DNA from: Clostridia bacterium | GTDB lineage: Bacteria; Bacillota; Clostridia; Oscillospirales; Butyricicoccaceae | Assembly (NCBI GenBank): GCA_017455565.1 | Contig: JAFSZV010000054.1 | Location: forward strand, 1-57,920 | Reading direction: 5' to 3' | DNA: 57,920 nt | In this document: one piece after another, positions 29,167 to 39,486 of the stretch | Position numbering within the stretch: position 1 is the stretch's first letter | How the letters are laid out: every line of letters begins with the position of its first letter | Position numbers and translations under genes: made by a program | The notes under the pieces: generated by a model | What the model was told of the DNA's origin: nothing | Databases searched by the model: none | The model's input: the letters and a program-made list of their open reading frames with translations, nothing else

Positions 29167-29721
29167 TCAGATCTCCAGCAGCTCCTGCTCTTTTGCGGCG
29201 GCCTCGGTGTCCACCACCTTGCAATATTTGTCGGTGAGCTCTTGCATGTCTTTTTCCAGAAGCTTCAGGTCGTCCTCGGTGATCTCAGAGGCCTTCTGCT
29301 CTTTTTTAAAGGTGTCGAGGGCGTCTCGGCGGATGTTTCGGATGGCGATCTTGGTATCTTCCGCCATCTTCCTCATCTCTTTTGTCAGGTCGCGACGGCG
29401 GTCTTCGGTGAGCTGGGGAAAGATCAGACGGATCATCTTGCCGTCGTTGGTAGGATTGATGCCCAGATCCGAAGACTGGATCGCCTTTTCAATCAGCTTG
29501 AGCGCGCTGCCGTCCCAAGGCTGGATAGCCAGAATCCGGGGCTCGGGCGTAGAGATCGAGGCAATCTGCTGAATGGGCGTGGAAACGCCGTAATAATCCA
29601 CGGTGATCCGATCCAGCACGGCGGCGTTGGCGCGGCCGGCGCGGATGGTATTAAAATCCTGTTTCATCACGTCGATGGATTTCTCCATTTTGTGCATATA
29701 GCCTTCACATTTTGCGTTCAT
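29167..29721 (-). CDS. frr: Ribosome recycling factor
   Basis: A 184-residue protein that, with EF-G, splits the ribosome after termination. The three-helix bundle and small beta domain are recognised from GRANAAVLDRITVDYYG (about 27-43), PIQQIASISTPEPR, and LTEDRRRDLTKEMRKMAED. The length is exact for the family. GGAGGTG precedes the ATG. It follows pyrH in the standard order. Confidence 0.98.
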   Translation of the reverse strand: MNAKCEGYMHKMEKSIDVMKQDFNTIRAGRANAAVLDRITVDYYGVSTPIQQIASISTPEPRILAIQPWDGSALKLIEKAIQSSDLGINPTNDGKMIRLIFPQLTEDRRRDLTKEMRKMAEDTKIAIRNIRRDALDTFKKEQKASEITEDDLKLLEKDMQELTDKYCKVVDTEAAAKEQELLEI

Positions 29722-29798
29722 AAAAACACCTCCGTCAGTTGGTTGGCTTCAAATCAGTTGGGATATAACACAGGGCCCGGGGCCCGTATGCGACAGGG

Positions 29799-30527
29799 TC
29801 AGACGTCCGTCCCCACATAGGTGCCGACGCTCTCGCCCAGAAGCACCCGCCGGATGTTGGCGGGATCCTTCAGCGCAAAGACCAGCACGGGGATCTGATT
29901 GTCCATGGCCAACGCCGTGGCGGTGGCGTCCATCACGCCGAGGCCGCGGGCCAGCACCTCGTCATACGAGATGCGGTCGAATTTCTTCGCTGTTGGCACT
30001 TTCGCGGGGTCGGCGTCGTAAACACCATCGATATTCTTGGCCAGCAGGATAGCGTCGGCGCCGATTTCTGCCGCCCGCAGGGCAGCCGCCGTGTCGGTGG
30101 AAAAATAGGGGCAGCCGCTGCCGCAGGAAAAAATGACGACCCTTCCCTCTTCCAGATACCGGACGGCGCGCGTCCGGTCATATGGCTCAGCGGCCCGGGA
30201 GATGTCCAGCGCGGTCTGCACCACGGCGGGGATCCCGTGCTGCTCCAGCACGTCGCACAGCGCAAGGCCGTTCATGGCGGTGGCAAGCATGCCCATATAA
30301 TCCGAGCGGGTGCGCTCCAGCTTCCCTTCGCCGTTTTTCACGCCGCGCCAGAAGTTTCCGCCACCCACCACGATGCCGATCTGCGCGCCGGTCTTCACAC
30401 AGGAGCCGATGGCCTCGGCCACGCTGTGCAGGGTGGGAAAGTCCAGACCGGTCTTCTGATCGCCAGCCAGCGCCTCGCCGCTGATCTTCAGCAGAATGCG
30501 TTTATACTTGGAAGTTTCCAAAATCAT
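29799..30527 (-). CDS. pyrH: UMP kinase
   Basis: A 242-residue hexameric kinase that phosphorylates UMP to UDP with ATP. Signature segments are LKISGEALAGD (about 13-23), VVGGGNFWRG (about 53-62), and NIDGVYDADPAKVP (about 166-179). The rpsB-tsf genes often found before pyrH are absent; uvrA lies upstream instead. A possible -10 (TATAGT or TAAAAT) is seen in the 85-base gap before it, without a clear -35. Confidence 0.97.
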   Translation of the reverse strand: MILETSKYKRILLKISGEALAGDQKTGLDFPTLHSVAEAIGSCVKTGAQIGIVVGGGNFWRGVKNGEGKLERTRSDYMGMLATAMNGLALCDVLEQHGIPAVVQTALDISRAAEPYDRTRAVRYLEEGRVVIFSCGSGCPYFSTDTAAALRAAEIGADAILLAKNIDGVYDADPAKVPTAKKFDRISYDEVLARGLGVMDATATALAMDNQIPVLVFALKDPANIRRVLLGESVGTYVGTDV

Positions 30528-30612
30528 CGCCGCCTTTTCTGATATTCCTCTCGTTATTTTACTATATCCGTTTGGATTTGGGAAGAGGTTTTCCAGCGGT
30601 TTTTCAAAAAAG

Positions 30613-33459
30613 TTATCTTCCGTCCCGTGCGCGATCCCGCTTCAGAACCTTTTTCAGATATTCGCCGGTATAAGAGCCGGGCGTTTCCGCCACCTCCTCC
30701 GGCGTGCCCTGCGCCACGACGGCGCCGCCCCGGTCGCCGCCCTCGGGACCGAGATCCAGGATATAATCCGCCGTTTTGATCACGTCAAGATTGTGCTCGA
30801 TGACCACCACGGTGTTGCCGCCGTCCACCAGCTTCTGCAGAACCTCGATGAGCTTGTGCACGTCGTAGGAATGAAGCCCGGTGGTGGGCTCGTCCAGAAT
30901 ATAGACCGTGCGGCCCGTGGCCCGCCGGGCCAGCTCGGTGGCCAGCTTGACCCGCTGGGCCTCGCCGCCGGACAGCGTGGTGGACGACTGCCCCAGCTTG
31001 ACATAGGAAAGCCCCACGTCGTAAAGGGTCTGGAGCTTCTTTTTCAGCTTGGACTGGTTGTCGAAAAAGGCCAGCGCCTCAGCCACCGTCATATCCAGCA
31101 CTTCATAAATATTTTTGCCCTTGTAGCGCACCTCCAGCGTTTCCCGGTTATAGCGCTTGCCCTTGCACACGTCGCAGGGGACATAGATATCGGGCAGAAA
31201 ATGCATCTCGATCTTGATGAGGCCGTCGCCCTGGCAGGCTTCGCACCGTCCGCCCCGGACGTTGAAGGAAAAACGCCCTGGGCCATAGCCCCGGCTCTTG
31301 GCGTCTGCCGTTTTGGAAAAAAGTTCCCGGATGTCGCCGAACAGCCCGGTATAGGTGGCGGGATTGGAGCGGGGGGTCCGCCCGATGGGGCTCTGGTCGA
31401 TGGCGATGACCTTATCCAGCGCCTCCAGCCCGTCGATGCCATCGTATTTTCCAGGGCGGGTGCGGGCGCCGTTGAGCTCGGCGGCCAGCGCCTTATACAG
31501 AATTTCGTTGACCAGGCTGCTCTTGCCGCTGCCCGAAACGCCGGTGACCACCGAAAAAGTGCCCAGCGGGATAGCTGCGTCGATATGGCGAAGATTGTTC
31601 TGGGAAGCACCCCGGACGGTAAGCCAGCTCCCGTTGCCCTCCCGCCGTTTTGCAGGCAGCGGGATGCGCTTTGCGCCGGAAAGATACTGGCCCGTCAGCG
31701 AGTTTTTGCACTTCATGATCTTTTTCGCGTTGCCAGTGGCAATAATCTGACCGCCGTTGACGCCTGCGCCGGGGCCCACATCGATGATGTCGTCGGCGGC
31801 CAGCATGGTGTCCTCATCGTGCTCCACCACGATCAGCGTGTTGCCCAGATCCCGCAGCCGCTTGAGGGTATCCAGCAGCTTGTCGTTGTCTCGCTGGTGC
31901 AGGCCGATGGAGGGCTCGTCCAGCACATAGAGGACGCCCATCAGCGACGAGCCGATCTGGGTAGCCAGGCGGATACGCTGGCTCTCGCCGCCGGACAGCG
32001 TGCCAGATGCCCGGGAAAGGGTTAGATATTCCAGGCCCACGTTCTGCAAAAACTGCAGACGTGCGCGGATCTCCTTGAGGATCAGATCGGCGATCTGATG
32101 TTCTCGCTCGGTGAGCTTGAGATCGTTTACAAAGCGCAGCGCCGCCGTCACCGAAAGGTCGGTGAACCGGGCGATGTTCATGCCCCCCACCGTCACGGCC
32201 AGCATCTCTTTTTTCAGCCGCTTGCCGCCGCAGGAGGCGCAAGGGATAGCGCTCATGACCTCTTCGATCTCGTCGCGCATGCTCTGGGTGGTGAAACCCT
32301 CGGTATAGCGCCGCTGCAGGTTGGGGATGATGCCCTCGAAGGGCCGGGGGCGCAGCTTGCCGTCCTCCCAGGAAAAGCGCACGTCCAGCTTGTCGTCGCC
32401 GGTGCCGTAAAGGATCTTTTTCCGCGCCTCCCGGGGAAGGGACTCCCACGGATCGTCCAGAGAAAAGCCGTATTTTTCAGACATGGCCCGCAGATAGGTG
32501 CGGGAGATGCTTTTTTCGTCCAGCGTAGTGAAACCGGAGGCCTTAATGGCTCCCTGATTGAGCGACAGCCTGGGATTGGGGATGATCCGTTCAGGATCGA
32601 CCTCCATCTTTATCCCCAGGCCGTCGCACGCGGGACAGGCGCCGTATGGATTGTTGAAGGAGAACATCCTCGGCGTCAGCTCCTCCAGCGAAACACCGCA
32701 ATCGGGGCAGGCGTAGTTCTGGGAAAAGGTCAGTTCCTCCTCCCCCATCAGGTCGGCCACCACCAGCCCTCCGGAAAGTTTGGCGGCAGTCTCCACCGAG
32801 TCGGCCAGACGGCGGCCCATGTCAGGCTTGACCACCAGGCGGTCCACCACGATCTCGATGTTGTGCTTGATGTTCTTTTCCAGTTTGATGTCTTCGCTGA
32901 GATCCCGCAGCTCGCCGTCGACCCGCACGCGGACAAAACCGTCTTTTCTGGCGTCCTCAAAGACTTTCTGGTATTCGCCCTTGCGGCCCCGGATTACGGG
33001 CGCCAAAATCTGCATCCGCTGGCCCTGTGGCAGCGCCGTCAGCCGGTCGATGATCTGATCGACGCTCTGCTGGCGGATCTCCTTGCCGCACTGGGGACAA
33101 TGGGGCACGCCGATGCGCGCCCACAAAAGGCGGAGATAGTCGTAAATCTCCGTCACCGTTCCAACGGTGGAGCGGGGATTTTTGGAGGTGGTCTTCTGGT
33201 CGATGGAGATGGCGGGCGAAAGTCCCTCGATGGAATCCACGTCGGGCTTTTCCATCTGCCCCAAAAACATGCGGGCATAGCTGGAGAGCGACTCCACGTA
33301 GCGGCGCTGGCCCTCGGCATAAATCGTATCGAAGGCAAGGCTGCTCTTTCCGCTGCCCGAAATGCCGGTGATGACGGTGAGAGTGTTCCGCTTGATCTCC
33401 ACGTCGATATTTTTCAGATTATGGACGCGTGCGCCCTTGATGATGATGGAATCCTGCAT
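30613..33459 (-). CDS. uvrA: Excinuclease ABC subunit A
   Basis: The 948-residue damage-sensing ATPase of nucleotide excision repair. Two ABC modules are visible: Walker [10 protein letters not shown] near residue 32 and GVSGSGKSS near 643; signatures LSGGESQR and LSGGEAQR; Walker [13 protein letters not shown] and [12 protein letters not shown]. Zinc modules have [15 protein letters not shown]...CPACDG and CEACQGDG...CDVCKGKRY. It follows the Nudix gene with a 41-base gap, in the order uvrB-nudix-uvrA. Confidence 0.98.
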   Translation of the reverse strand: MQDSIIIKGARVHNLKNIDVEIKRNTLTVITGISGSGKSSLAFDTIYAEGQRRYVESLSSYARMFLGQMEKPDVDSIEGLSPAISIDQKTTSKNPRSTVGTVTEIYDYLRLLWARIGVPHCPQCGKEIRQQSVDQIIDRLTALPQGQRMQILAPVIRGRKGEYQKVFEDARKDGFVRVRVDGELRDLSEDIKLEKNIKHNIEIVVDRLVVKPDMGRRLADSVETAAKLSGGLVVADLMGEEELTFSQNYACPDCGVSLEELTPRMFSFNNPYGACPACDGLGIKMEVDPERIIPNPRLSLNQGAIKASGFTTLDEKSISRTYLRAMSEKYGFSLDDPWESLPREARKKILYGTGDDKLDVRFSWEDGKLRPRPFEGIIPNLQRRYTEGFTTQSMRDEIEEVMSAIPCASCGGKRLKKEMLAVTVGGMNIARFTDLSVTAALRFVNDLKLTEREHQIADLILKEIRARLQFLQNVGLEYLTLSRASGTLSGGESQRIRLATQIGSSLMGVLYVLDEPSIGLHQRDNDKLLDTLKRLRDLGNTLIVVEHDEDTMLAADDIIDVGPGAGVNGGQIIATGNAKKIMKCKNSLTGQYLSGAKRIPLPAKRREGNGSWLTVRGASQNNLRHIDAAIPLGTFSVVTGVSGSGKSSLVNEILYKALAAELNGARTRPGKYDGIDGLEALDKVIAIDQSPIGRTPRSNPATYTGLFGDIRELFSKTADAKSRGYGPGRFSFNVRGGRCEACQGDGLIKIEMHFLPDIYVPCDVCKGKRYNRETLEVRYKGKNIYEVLDMTVAEALAFFDNQSKLKKKLQTLYDVGLSYVKLGQSSTTLSGGEAQRVKLATELARRATGRTVYILDEPTTGLHSYDVHKLIEVLQKLVDGGNTVVVIEHNLDVIKTADYILDLGPEGGDRGGAVVAQGTPEEVAETPGSYTGEYLKKVLKRDRARDGR

Positions 33460-33500
33460 ATTTTTTCCTTCTTACGGTTATTTGCGCGAAGCATCGGGCT

Positions 33501-33920
33501 TCAGCGGCCGGTGAGCCGACGGTGCGCCCTTTCCAAAACGGTCTTTTGTCCGGGAAAACGCAGGCGGCTCATAGCCGCCTCATAGGGCAGACAGGTCAGA
33601 CAATGGATCTCGTTCTGCGCACGGGGCTCCTGCTCCGGCGGGCAAAGGGCAAGGAAATAGACCACCTGCTTCCGCACGCCTTTTCCGGGGAGCTCGTATT
33701 CCTCGGTCTCCCGAAAGGCGGGATCCAGCAGCGCATCGACGCCGGTCTCTTCCCACACCTCCCGCAGAGCGGTCTCCAGTTCGGTCTCCCCCGCCTCCAT
33801 ATGTCCCTTGGGAAAGCCCCAGTCGCCGCCCAGTACCAGAACATATTGCGGCGCGCCGTCGGTCAGCCGGTAAAGCACGGCGCCGCAGGATCGTTCCATC
33901 GCATCGTTTCGGTTCGTCAT
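33501..33920 (-). CDS. Nudix hydrolase (Ap4A-hydrolase-like)
   Basis: A 139-residue Nudix protein that hydrolyses nucleoside diphosphates linked to another group. The Nudix box [20 protein letters not shown] (about 38-57) keeps the key Glu residues (R-E-x-x-E-E). The start SCGAVLYR and [10 protein letters not shown] resemble bacterial diadenosine tetraphosphate hydrolases, so Ap4A is a likely substrate, by inference. The start overlaps the uvrB stop by four bases (ATGA), which puts it in the LexA-controlled repair unit between uvrB and uvrA. Confidence 0.88.
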   Translation of the reverse strand: MTNRNDAMERSCGAVLYRLTDGAPQYVLVLGGDWGFPKGHMEAGETELETALREVWEETGVDALLDPAFRETEEYELPGKGVRKQVVYFLALCPPEQEPRAQNEIHCLTCLPYEAAMSRLRFPGQKTVLERAHRRLTGR

Positions 33921-35908
33921 TTGTCTTCCCTCTGCTTCTCTTCCTTTTGCTTGCGGAGCTCCTTGATCTGATCCCGCAAAGCGGCGGCGTATTCAAACTC
34001 CAGCATCTTGGAGGCTTCCTTCATCTGGCGTTCCAGACGGCGGATCTCCCCGTCGATATCGGCCAGCTTGAGCTTTTTCCGGCTGTCGGCGGGCAATCTG
34101 GCCTCGCTGCTGTGAGAGATCTCGATGATGTCGCGAACGCCCTTGTAAATGGTCCTTGGCACGATGCCGTGGGCCTGATTGAAATCCTGCTGCACCTTGC
34201 GGCGACGGTTGGTTTCGTCGATGGCGGCCCGCATGGAGGGCGTTACCGTGTCGCCGTACATAATGACCTTGCCGGAGGCGTTGCGGGCGGCGCGGCCGAT
34301 GGTCTGGATCAGCGAGGTCTCGGAGCGGAGAAAGCCCTCCTTGTCGGCGTCGAGGATGGCCACCAGCGAAACTTCCGGCAGATCAAGGCCCTCGCGCAGC
34401 AGGTTGATGCCCACCAGCACCTGAAACTCGCCCAGACGGAGATCCCGCAAAAGGGTCATGCGCTCGATGGTGTCGATGTCGTGGTGCATATATTTCACTT
34501 TGATGCCGAACTTGGTAAGATAATCGGTAAGGTCCTCGGCCATGCGCTTGGTAAGGGTGGTCACCAAAACCCGCTCGTTTTTGCTCTCCCGTTCCTTGAT
34601 CTCAGCAATAAGGTCGTCGATCTGCCCCTCGGTCTTCCGTACCTCCACCTGGGGATCCAAAAGCCCGGTGGGACGGATGATCTGCTCCACGATCTGTCCC
34701 GAGTGGGAGCGTTCGTATTCCCCGGGGGTGGCGGAGACATAAACCGTCTGATTGAGCCGCTGCGTGAACTCGTCAAAGCTCAGTGGCCGGTTGTCGAAGG
34801 CAGAGGGCAGCCGGAAGCCGTAATCCACCAGCATCTGCTTGCGGGCCCGGTCGCCGTGGTACATGGCGCGGAGCTGAGGCAGCATCACGTGGGATTCGTC
34901 GATAAAGAGCAGAAAATCCTTCGGGAAATAGTCCAGCAGCGTATAGGGCGCGCTTCCCGGCGCACGGCGGGCCATGACCCGGGAATAGTTTTCGATGCCC
35001 GTGCAAAATCCGATCTCCCGCAGCATCTCCATATCGTATTCGGTGCGCTGGCGGATGCGCTGGGCCTCGATCAACTTGCCGTTTTCCTCAAAATATCTGA
35101 CCCGTTCCTCCATTTCGGCGGCAATATCTTTGAGTGCCTCTTCCATTTTGTCCTTAGGTGTGACATAATGGGAAGCGGGATAGATGGCCACATGGTCCAC
35201 ATAGCGCATGGGCGCCCCCGTCAGCAGGTGGATCTCGGAAATGCGCTCGATCTCGTCGCCGAAAAACTCCACCCGGACGGCGTAGTCGTCGGTATAGGCC
35301 AGATGGATCTCCAGCGTGTCGCCCCTGACGCGGAAGCGGTTGCGCTCGAAATTGACGTCGTTGCGCTCGTATTGCAGCTCCACCAGCTTGGCGCACAAAG
35401 CGTCCCTGTCCCGCTCCTGCCCCACCCGCAGCGAGATCACCATGTTGGCGTAGTCGATGGGGTTGCCCAGGGAATAGATGCAGGAAACGCTGGCCACGAT
35501 GATCACATCCCGCCGCTCAAACAGGCTGGAGGTGGCGCTGTGGCGCAGGCGGTCGAGCTCGGCGTTGACATCGGAATCCTTTTCAATATAGGTATCGGTG
35601 GAAGGAATATAAGCCTCCGGCTGATAATAATCATAATAAGAAACGAAAAATTCCACGGCGTTTTCCGGGAAAAACTCCCGGAACTCCGAACAGAGCTGGG
35701 CCGCCAGCGTCTTGTTGTGAGTGAGCACCAGCGTGGGGCGCTGAAGGTTCTGGATGACATTGGCCATGACAAAGGTCTTGCCCGCGCCGGTCACGCCCAG
35801 CATGGTCTGCTCGGTCATCCCCATTTTCAGTCCCGCCGTCAGCTTTTCGATGGCCTCCGGCTGCCCGCCCGCGGGGCGGTATTCACTTTTGAGCTTGAAC
35901 TCAGGCAT
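33917..35908 (-). CDS. uvrB: Excinuclease ABC subunit B
   Basis: The damage-verifying helicase-like subunit of nucleotide excision repair, 663 residues. Walker [10 protein letters not shown] near residue 37, the beta hairpin region [12 protein letters not shown] (about 89-100), DESHVMLPQ (Walker B), and the C-terminal UvrC/UvrA-binding UVR coiled coil ([17 protein letters not shown]) are seen. ATG at 35908 has GAGGA at good spacing; ATG at 35935 lacks a ribosome site. Its promoter carries a LexA-type box. Confidence 0.98.
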   Translation of the reverse strand: MPEFKLKSEYRPAGGQPEAIEKLTAGLKMGMTEQTMLGVTGAGKTFVMANVIQNLQRPTLVLTHNKTLAAQLCSEFREFFPENAVEFFVSYYDYYQPEAYIPSTDTYIEKDSDVNAELDRLRHSATSSLFERRDVIIVASVSCIYSLGNPIDYANMVISLRVGQERDRDALCAKLVELQYERNDVNFERNRFRVRGDTLEIHLAYTDDYAVRVEFFGDEIERISEIHLLTGAPMRYVDHVAIYPASHYVTPKDKMEEALKDIAAEMEERVRYFEENGKLIEAQRIRQRTEYDMEMLREIGFCTGIENYSRVMARRAPGSAPYTLLDYFPKDFLLFIDESHVMLPQLRAMYHGDRARKQMLVDYGFRLPSAFDNRPLSFDEFTQRLNQTVYVSATPGEYERSHSGQIVEQIIRPTGLLDPQVEVRKTEGQIDDLIAEIKERESKNERVLVTTLTKRMAEDLTDYLTKFGIKVKYMHHDIDTIERMTLLRDLRLGEFQVLVGINLLREGLDLPEVSLVAILDADKEGFLRSETSLIQTIGRAARNASGKVIMYGDTVTPSMRAAIDETNRRRKVQQDFNQAHGIVPRTIYKGVRDIIEISHSSEARLPADSRKKLKLADIDGEIRRLERQMKEASKMLEFEYAAALRDQIKELRKQKEEKQREDK

Positions 35909-35943
35909 ATCGGTATCCTCTGCTTTGTCTTGCATATGGTCTT

Positions 35944-35972
35944 ATTGTAGCAGAACATTCGTTCTATTGCAA
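35944..35972 (-). promoter_or_regulatory. Sigma-A promoter of uvrB with embedded LexA (SOS) box
   Basis: On the minus strand TTGCAA (35967-35972), a 17-base spacer and TACAAT (35944-35949) form a promoter. The spacer holds the palindrome AGAACGAATGTTCT (35952-35965), which fits the Gram-positive LexA/DinR core GAAC-N4-GTTC. LexA binding would cover the promoter directly and control uvrB-nudix-uvrA. Confidence 0.85.
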
Positions 35973-35974
35973 GC

Positions 35975-35993
35975 AAAAAAGCGGTGTTTCCGC
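35975..35993 (-). terminator. Weak terminator after radC
   Basis: A 4-bp GCGG/CCGC stem with a 5-base loop (35981-35993), followed on the minus strand by six T residues (35975-35980). It lies 14 bases after the radC stop and just before the uvrB promoter. Confidence 0.4.
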
Positions 35994-36006
35994 CGCAAAT
36001 TCCCGT

Positions 36007-36678
36007 TCAGCGCAAAAACCCGCTGTCCGCCAGCGAAACATAATCGCCGCCGGCCACGATGATGTGGTCCACCAGCGTCACGTCCATGGGAGCAAGCGCG
36101 TCGCGGATCCGGCGGGTGGTCGCCAGATCCTCGTCGGAGGGCAGTGCCACGCCACCGGGATGATTGTGGGCTAGGATCACGTTGACGGCGTTGTATTTCA
36201 GTACGGTGGACATGATCTTGCGGATGTTGACCTCGGCGGAGTTGACGCTCCCCTCGTGGAGCAGATTGCAGGACAGGACCTGCCCTTTGACGTCAAGGCA
36301 GACCAGGAAAACCGCCTCGTCTCGCCGGCCGATGAACCGGGGCAGCAGATATTCCCCCGCCGCCGCACTGGAATTGATGCGGATATCCTTGACGGCGGCG
36401 CTTTGATAAACCCGTGTCAGCGCGGGCAGAAGCTTGAGCATGGCGGCGGTGTTTTCCCCGATGCCCGTCACGTTCAAAAGCTCCTGATAAGGCGCGTCGA
36501 GCACGCCGGACAGGCTCCCAAAGGCGTCGATGAGCCGGTGCGCCGTTTCGTTGGTGTCCCGCCGGGGGATGGAATAAAAGAGCAGCATTTCCAGAATCTG
36601 ATGCTCCTCAAAGCCGTCGAGCCCCTCTTGTAAAAACCGCTGGATCATTCTCTGTCTGTGTCCGTCGTGAACGCTCAT
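36007..36678 (-). CDS. radC: RadC family JAMM/MPN protein
   Basis: A 223-residue RadC-type protein. An N-terminal helix-hairpin-helix region (about 25-85) precedes the JAB1/MPN metallo-domain, with the zinc motif HNHPGGVALPSDED (about 169-182) and an upstream Glu in GSVNSAEVN-type sequence. Despite the name, a role in DNA repair is unproven; the family occurs near repair and mobile elements. The ATG follows AAAGGGG. Its 5' end overlaps the divergent glycoside hydrolase leader. Confidence 0.92.
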   Translation of the reverse strand: MSVHDGHRQRMIQRFLQEGLDGFEEHQILEMLLFYSIPRRDTNETAHRLIDAFGSLSGVLDAPYQELLNVTGIGENTAAMLKLLPALTRVYQSAAVKDIRINSSAAAGEYLLPRFIGRRDEAVFLVCLDVKGQVLSCNLLHEGSVNSAEVNIRKIMSTVLKYNAVNVILAHNHPGGVALPSDEDLATTRRIRDALAPMDVTLVDHIIVAGGDYVSLADSGFLR

Positions 36679-36706
36679 GGGAGGCCCCTTTCTCTATGGA
36701 GGTAAT

Positions 36707-38524
36707 ATGAAAAAAATTCTATTTTGCATGTTCGCGGCGCTCTGCCTGCTTGCCGTTCCCGCCGCCGCGGAGGGAGCGGAACTGCGGGGCGTTTGGGTGA
36801 GCACCGTTTATCAACTGGATTATCCCTCGGCGCCCGGCCTGAGCGCCGCCCAACTGGAACTGGAAGCTGACCGCATCGTGGAAAACGCCCTTCATTGGGG
36901 CATGAACGCGGTGTTTTTGCAGGTGCGCCCCGCCGCAGATGCGCTGTACGCCTCAAAAACCGAACCTTGGAGTGCCTATCTTACGGGCACGCAGGGCCGC
37001 CCCGCTGACGGCGGATTTGACCCGCTGGCCTATTTCATCCGCATCTGCCACGAAAACGGGCTGCAGCTCCATGCATGGATCAACCCCTATCGCATCACGC
37101 GGCGGGCCGCGGAAAGCCGTGAAGAAGCCTTTTCCCTGCTGTGTGAAACCCATCCTGCGCGAAACATGGCCGATTGCGTGGTCTTTCATGAGGACGGCTG
37201 CCTGTATTACGACCCAGGCCGGCCCGAGGTGCAGGACATGCTGCTGGGTGTGGCGGAAGAGCTTTTGACTGAATACGATCTGGACGGCCTACATCTGGAC
37301 GATTATTTTTATCCCGGCTCTTCCTTTGACGATGCCGCCACCCGCGCCCGCTTTGGACAGGATGGACAGGATCCCGGTGACTTCCGCCGGGCGGCGGTGG
37401 ACGGGCTGGTGTCGGCACTGCACGCGCTAACCCACCGGCTCCGCCCTGGGGTCGCGTTCGGAGTTTCGCCCGCCGGTATCTGGGCCACCCGCCGGGGCAG
37501 CCCTCTTGGAGCGGCCACTACGGGCGGGCAGTCTTATTACGATCATTTTGCCGATTCCCGCCGATGGGTGCGGGAAAATCTGGTGGATTATATTGCGCCC
37601 CAGCTCTATTGGGAGGTGGGCGCGCCGTCGGGCGATTTCGACGTGTTGCTGAATTGGTGGGAAACCACCGCCCGCGACACCGACGCGGCCCTCTATATCG
37701 GCCTTGCGGCTTACCGCAGCGCCGAGGCCGAGGCAGGCTCTCCCTGGTATGGAACGGAGGAGCTTTCGCGACAGCTTGAGCGGATCGAGGCCTCCGACGT
37801 GGCCTGCGGGGCACTGTTTTTCCGTTATGGCTCACTGACAGGAGAACTGGGCGACGCCCTTTCGCAGCGGTTTTCCCGGCCCCGCCCCGCCGAAGCCGCG
37901 CCGCTTCTCCGTCCAAAGGCCATCGACGTTTCGTCGCCAGGCGGCAGCGCCGCTCTGGAAAGCGGCGAAGCGGTTTCCATCGCCTGCGCCGCGCCCCGTG
38001 GCAGCCGCGTTTCGGCCTTTTGGGGCAGCAGCACCTACGGGACGCTCCGGCCCGATCTGCGCGGCGGCTATTCCGGCGCGCTGACGGTGCAAACCGCGGG
38101 GACGCAATCCTCCGCCGCGCCGTTGCTGCTGTGCGCCGAAAAGCAAAACGCGCTTTTTATCAAGCTAATTCCCGCTCTCACTGCTGCGGTACGGACGAAC
38201 ACAGCGCGGAACATCACGCAGATCCACTTTTCGGACAAGGATGCGCAACATCTGTTCATTTTTGATCTGACGGGCCCCTGCCCCGCCGCTTTGCGGCACA
38301 GCGGCGATGTTTTAACTTTGCGGATCAAAAACTGTAAAAGTATTGAGCTTCCCAGCGATCCGTTCTTCTCTCACCTATCGTGGACGGAGGAAGATGGCGA
38401 CGCCATCTTCCGGCTGGTCCTTCCAGACGACGGGACGGCCCGCAGGGCCCGCCTGCTCTGGACGGAAAACACCGTGACGGTGGCAGTAACGGCAGGCGTG
38501 ACGGAAAGGTGGACAGACGGCTGA
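36707..38524 (+). CDS. Secreted GHL10-type glycoside hydrolase (YngK/DUF187-like)
   Basis: A 605-residue exported protein. A signal peptide (about 1-22, ending AAA-E) is followed by the GHL10 barrel: LRGVWVSTVYQLDYP, NAVFLQVRPAADALY, LHAWINPYRI (about 115-124), LDGLHLDDYFYP with catalytic-type Asp residues (about 195-206), and VDYIAPQLYWE. Family members act on cell-wall or other glycans; the substrate is not known. Residues from about 400 on form an undefined C-terminal domain. ATG at 36707 follows GGAGGT; upstream codons lack a site. It is divergent from radC with no room for an independent intergenic promoter. Confidence 0.88.
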   Translation: MKKILFCMFAALCLLAVPAAAEGAELRGVWVSTVYQLDYPSAPGLSAAQLELEADRIVENALHWGMNAVFLQVRPAADALYASKTEPWSAYLTGTQGRPADGGFDPLAYFIRICHENGLQLHAWINPYRITRRAAESREEAFSLLCETHPARNMADCVVFHEDGCLYYDPGRPEVQDMLLGVAEELLTEYDLDGLHLDDYFYPGSSFDDAATRARFGQDGQDPGDFRRAAVDGLVSALHALTHRLRPGVAFGVSPAGIWATRRGSPLGAATTGGQSYYDHFADSRRWVRENLVDYIAPQLYWEVGAPSGDFDVLLNWWETTARDTDAALYIGLAAYRSAEAEAGSPWYGTEELSRQLERIEASDVACGALFFRYGSLTGELGDALSQRFSRPRPAEAAPLLRPKAIDVSSPGGSAALESGEAVSIACAAPRGSRVSAFWGSSTYGTLRPDLRGGYSGALTVQTAGTQSSAAPLLLCAEKQNALFIKLIPALTAAVRTNTARNITQIHFSDKDAQHLFIFDLTGPCPAALRHSGDVLTLRIKNCKSIELPSDPFFSHLSWTEEDGDAIFRLVLPDDGTARRARLLWTENTVTVAVTAGVTERWTDG

Positions 38525-38570
38525 TCCGTTTATCAGTATATACAATATTGAATATAATAGCAAGAAAAAT

Positions 38571-38604
38571 CAGCGGCGTTCCTTCCGGACGCCGCTGTTC
38601 TTTT
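38571..38604. terminator. Bidirectional terminator between the GHL10 and TPM genes
   Basis: CAGCGGCGT (38571-38579) and ACGCCGCTG (38589-38597) form a 9-bp stem with a 9-base loop. TTCTTTTCC follows on the plus strand and ATTTTTCTTG on the minus strand, so it can serve both convergent genes. Confidence 0.85.
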
Positions 38605-38646
38605 CCAAAAACGGCAGGCACAAACGCGCCCGCCAAAGGGTCTCGA

Positions 38647-39474
38647 TCAAAACTTTCCGCTTTTTCCAGAAAAGCCAGAGCTGCTAACGGTGGTTCCCCT
38701 GCCGGAATGGCTCCGCTGCTCGGTCTGAATGACGCGTCGGGTCTCGGTCCGATGGGTGAACGTATCCTGATTGGCATACAGATGCAAGCCCTGGCTCACA
38801 TACCGTCTCGCGTCCGTCTGACGGCGGGCGCTTTTCATTTTACGCTTCATACCTTGACAGACGCCCAGCGCCGCAAGGCTGGGGGCGGCCACGGTGATGC
38901 CGGCCTTTGTCCCGTCGGACATCTCATGCGGCTCGTCGCTGTAACCGTAATCGGAATAGCCGTAATCATCCACCGGCTCCCCCGCCTCCGCCTGACGGAG
39001 AAAATCTTTGCAGGCATCCTGATAGGCCCGAAAGCCGCCCATCCAGTCGTCATAGCGGAAATAGGGCAGAAATTCATCGGAAAGCACGTCCTTGCCATAA
39101 TCGGTGAAGGAGGCGTTTCCCTTGTCTCCGTAAGCGATGAGAGCGTAATCCCGGTCGGCCATGCTCAAAAGAAGCATCACGCCGTCGTGCCCCTCGCCCC
39201 AGCCCAGCTCGAATTCCGTATAAACAAGCTCGGCGCAGTCACGGACATCCCCGTCAGTGTATTCTGTGTAATCCTCAAGCATCACCACATAAATGCCGCA
39301 GCCGTAACGCTCCGCAATACCAAAGGCGCAGTCGTTGAGCTCGGACAACTCCTCATCGGTAAAGAAATCGTCGTTGTCAAAAAGGACATAGCCGCTCACT
39401 TCCGCGGCGGCGGGCACGCTCAGGCACAACAGCGCCGCCAGCAGCAGAAGCAGGCAGATCCATTTTCGTTTCAC
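38647..39474 (-). CDS. Exported TPM-domain protein
   Basis: A 275-residue protein with a signal peptide (about 1-25) and a TPM domain (about 30-165: LNDCAFGIAERYG, YTEFELGWGEGHDGVMLLL, YALIAYGDKG). TPM proteins such as YgcG and plant TLP18.3 are membrane-linked; some have weak phosphatase activity. After residue 170 a low-complexity DDYGYSDYGYSDE segment, a short hydrophobic stretch (GITVAAPSLAALGV) and a basic tail rich in Ser/Arg/Gly follow; the tail SSSGFSGKSGKF resembles the ends of other YgcG-type proteins. The start is GTG with AGGGGGTG before it. It is last in a three-gene set with a zinc-ribbon protein and an SPFH protein. Confidence 0.82.
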   Translation of the reverse strand: MKRKWICLLLLLAALLCLSVPAAAEVSGYVLFDNDDFFTDEELSELNDCAFGIAERYGCGIYVVMLEDYTEYTDGDVRDCAELVYTEFELGWGEGHDGVMLLLSMADRDYALIAYGDKGNASFTDYGKDVLSDEFLPYFRYDDWMGGFRAYQDACKDFLRQAEAGEPVDDYGYSDYGYSDEPHEMSDGTKAGITVAAPSLAALGVCQGMKRKMKSARRQTDARRYVSQGLHLYANQDTFTHRTETRRVIQTEQRSHSGRGTTVSSSGFSGKSGKF

Positions 39475-39486
39475 AGTCGCACCCCC

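Noticed and set aside
29773..29785. GGGCCC palindrome between pyrH and frr
   Set aside because: Too short and with no T-run; not a supported terminator.
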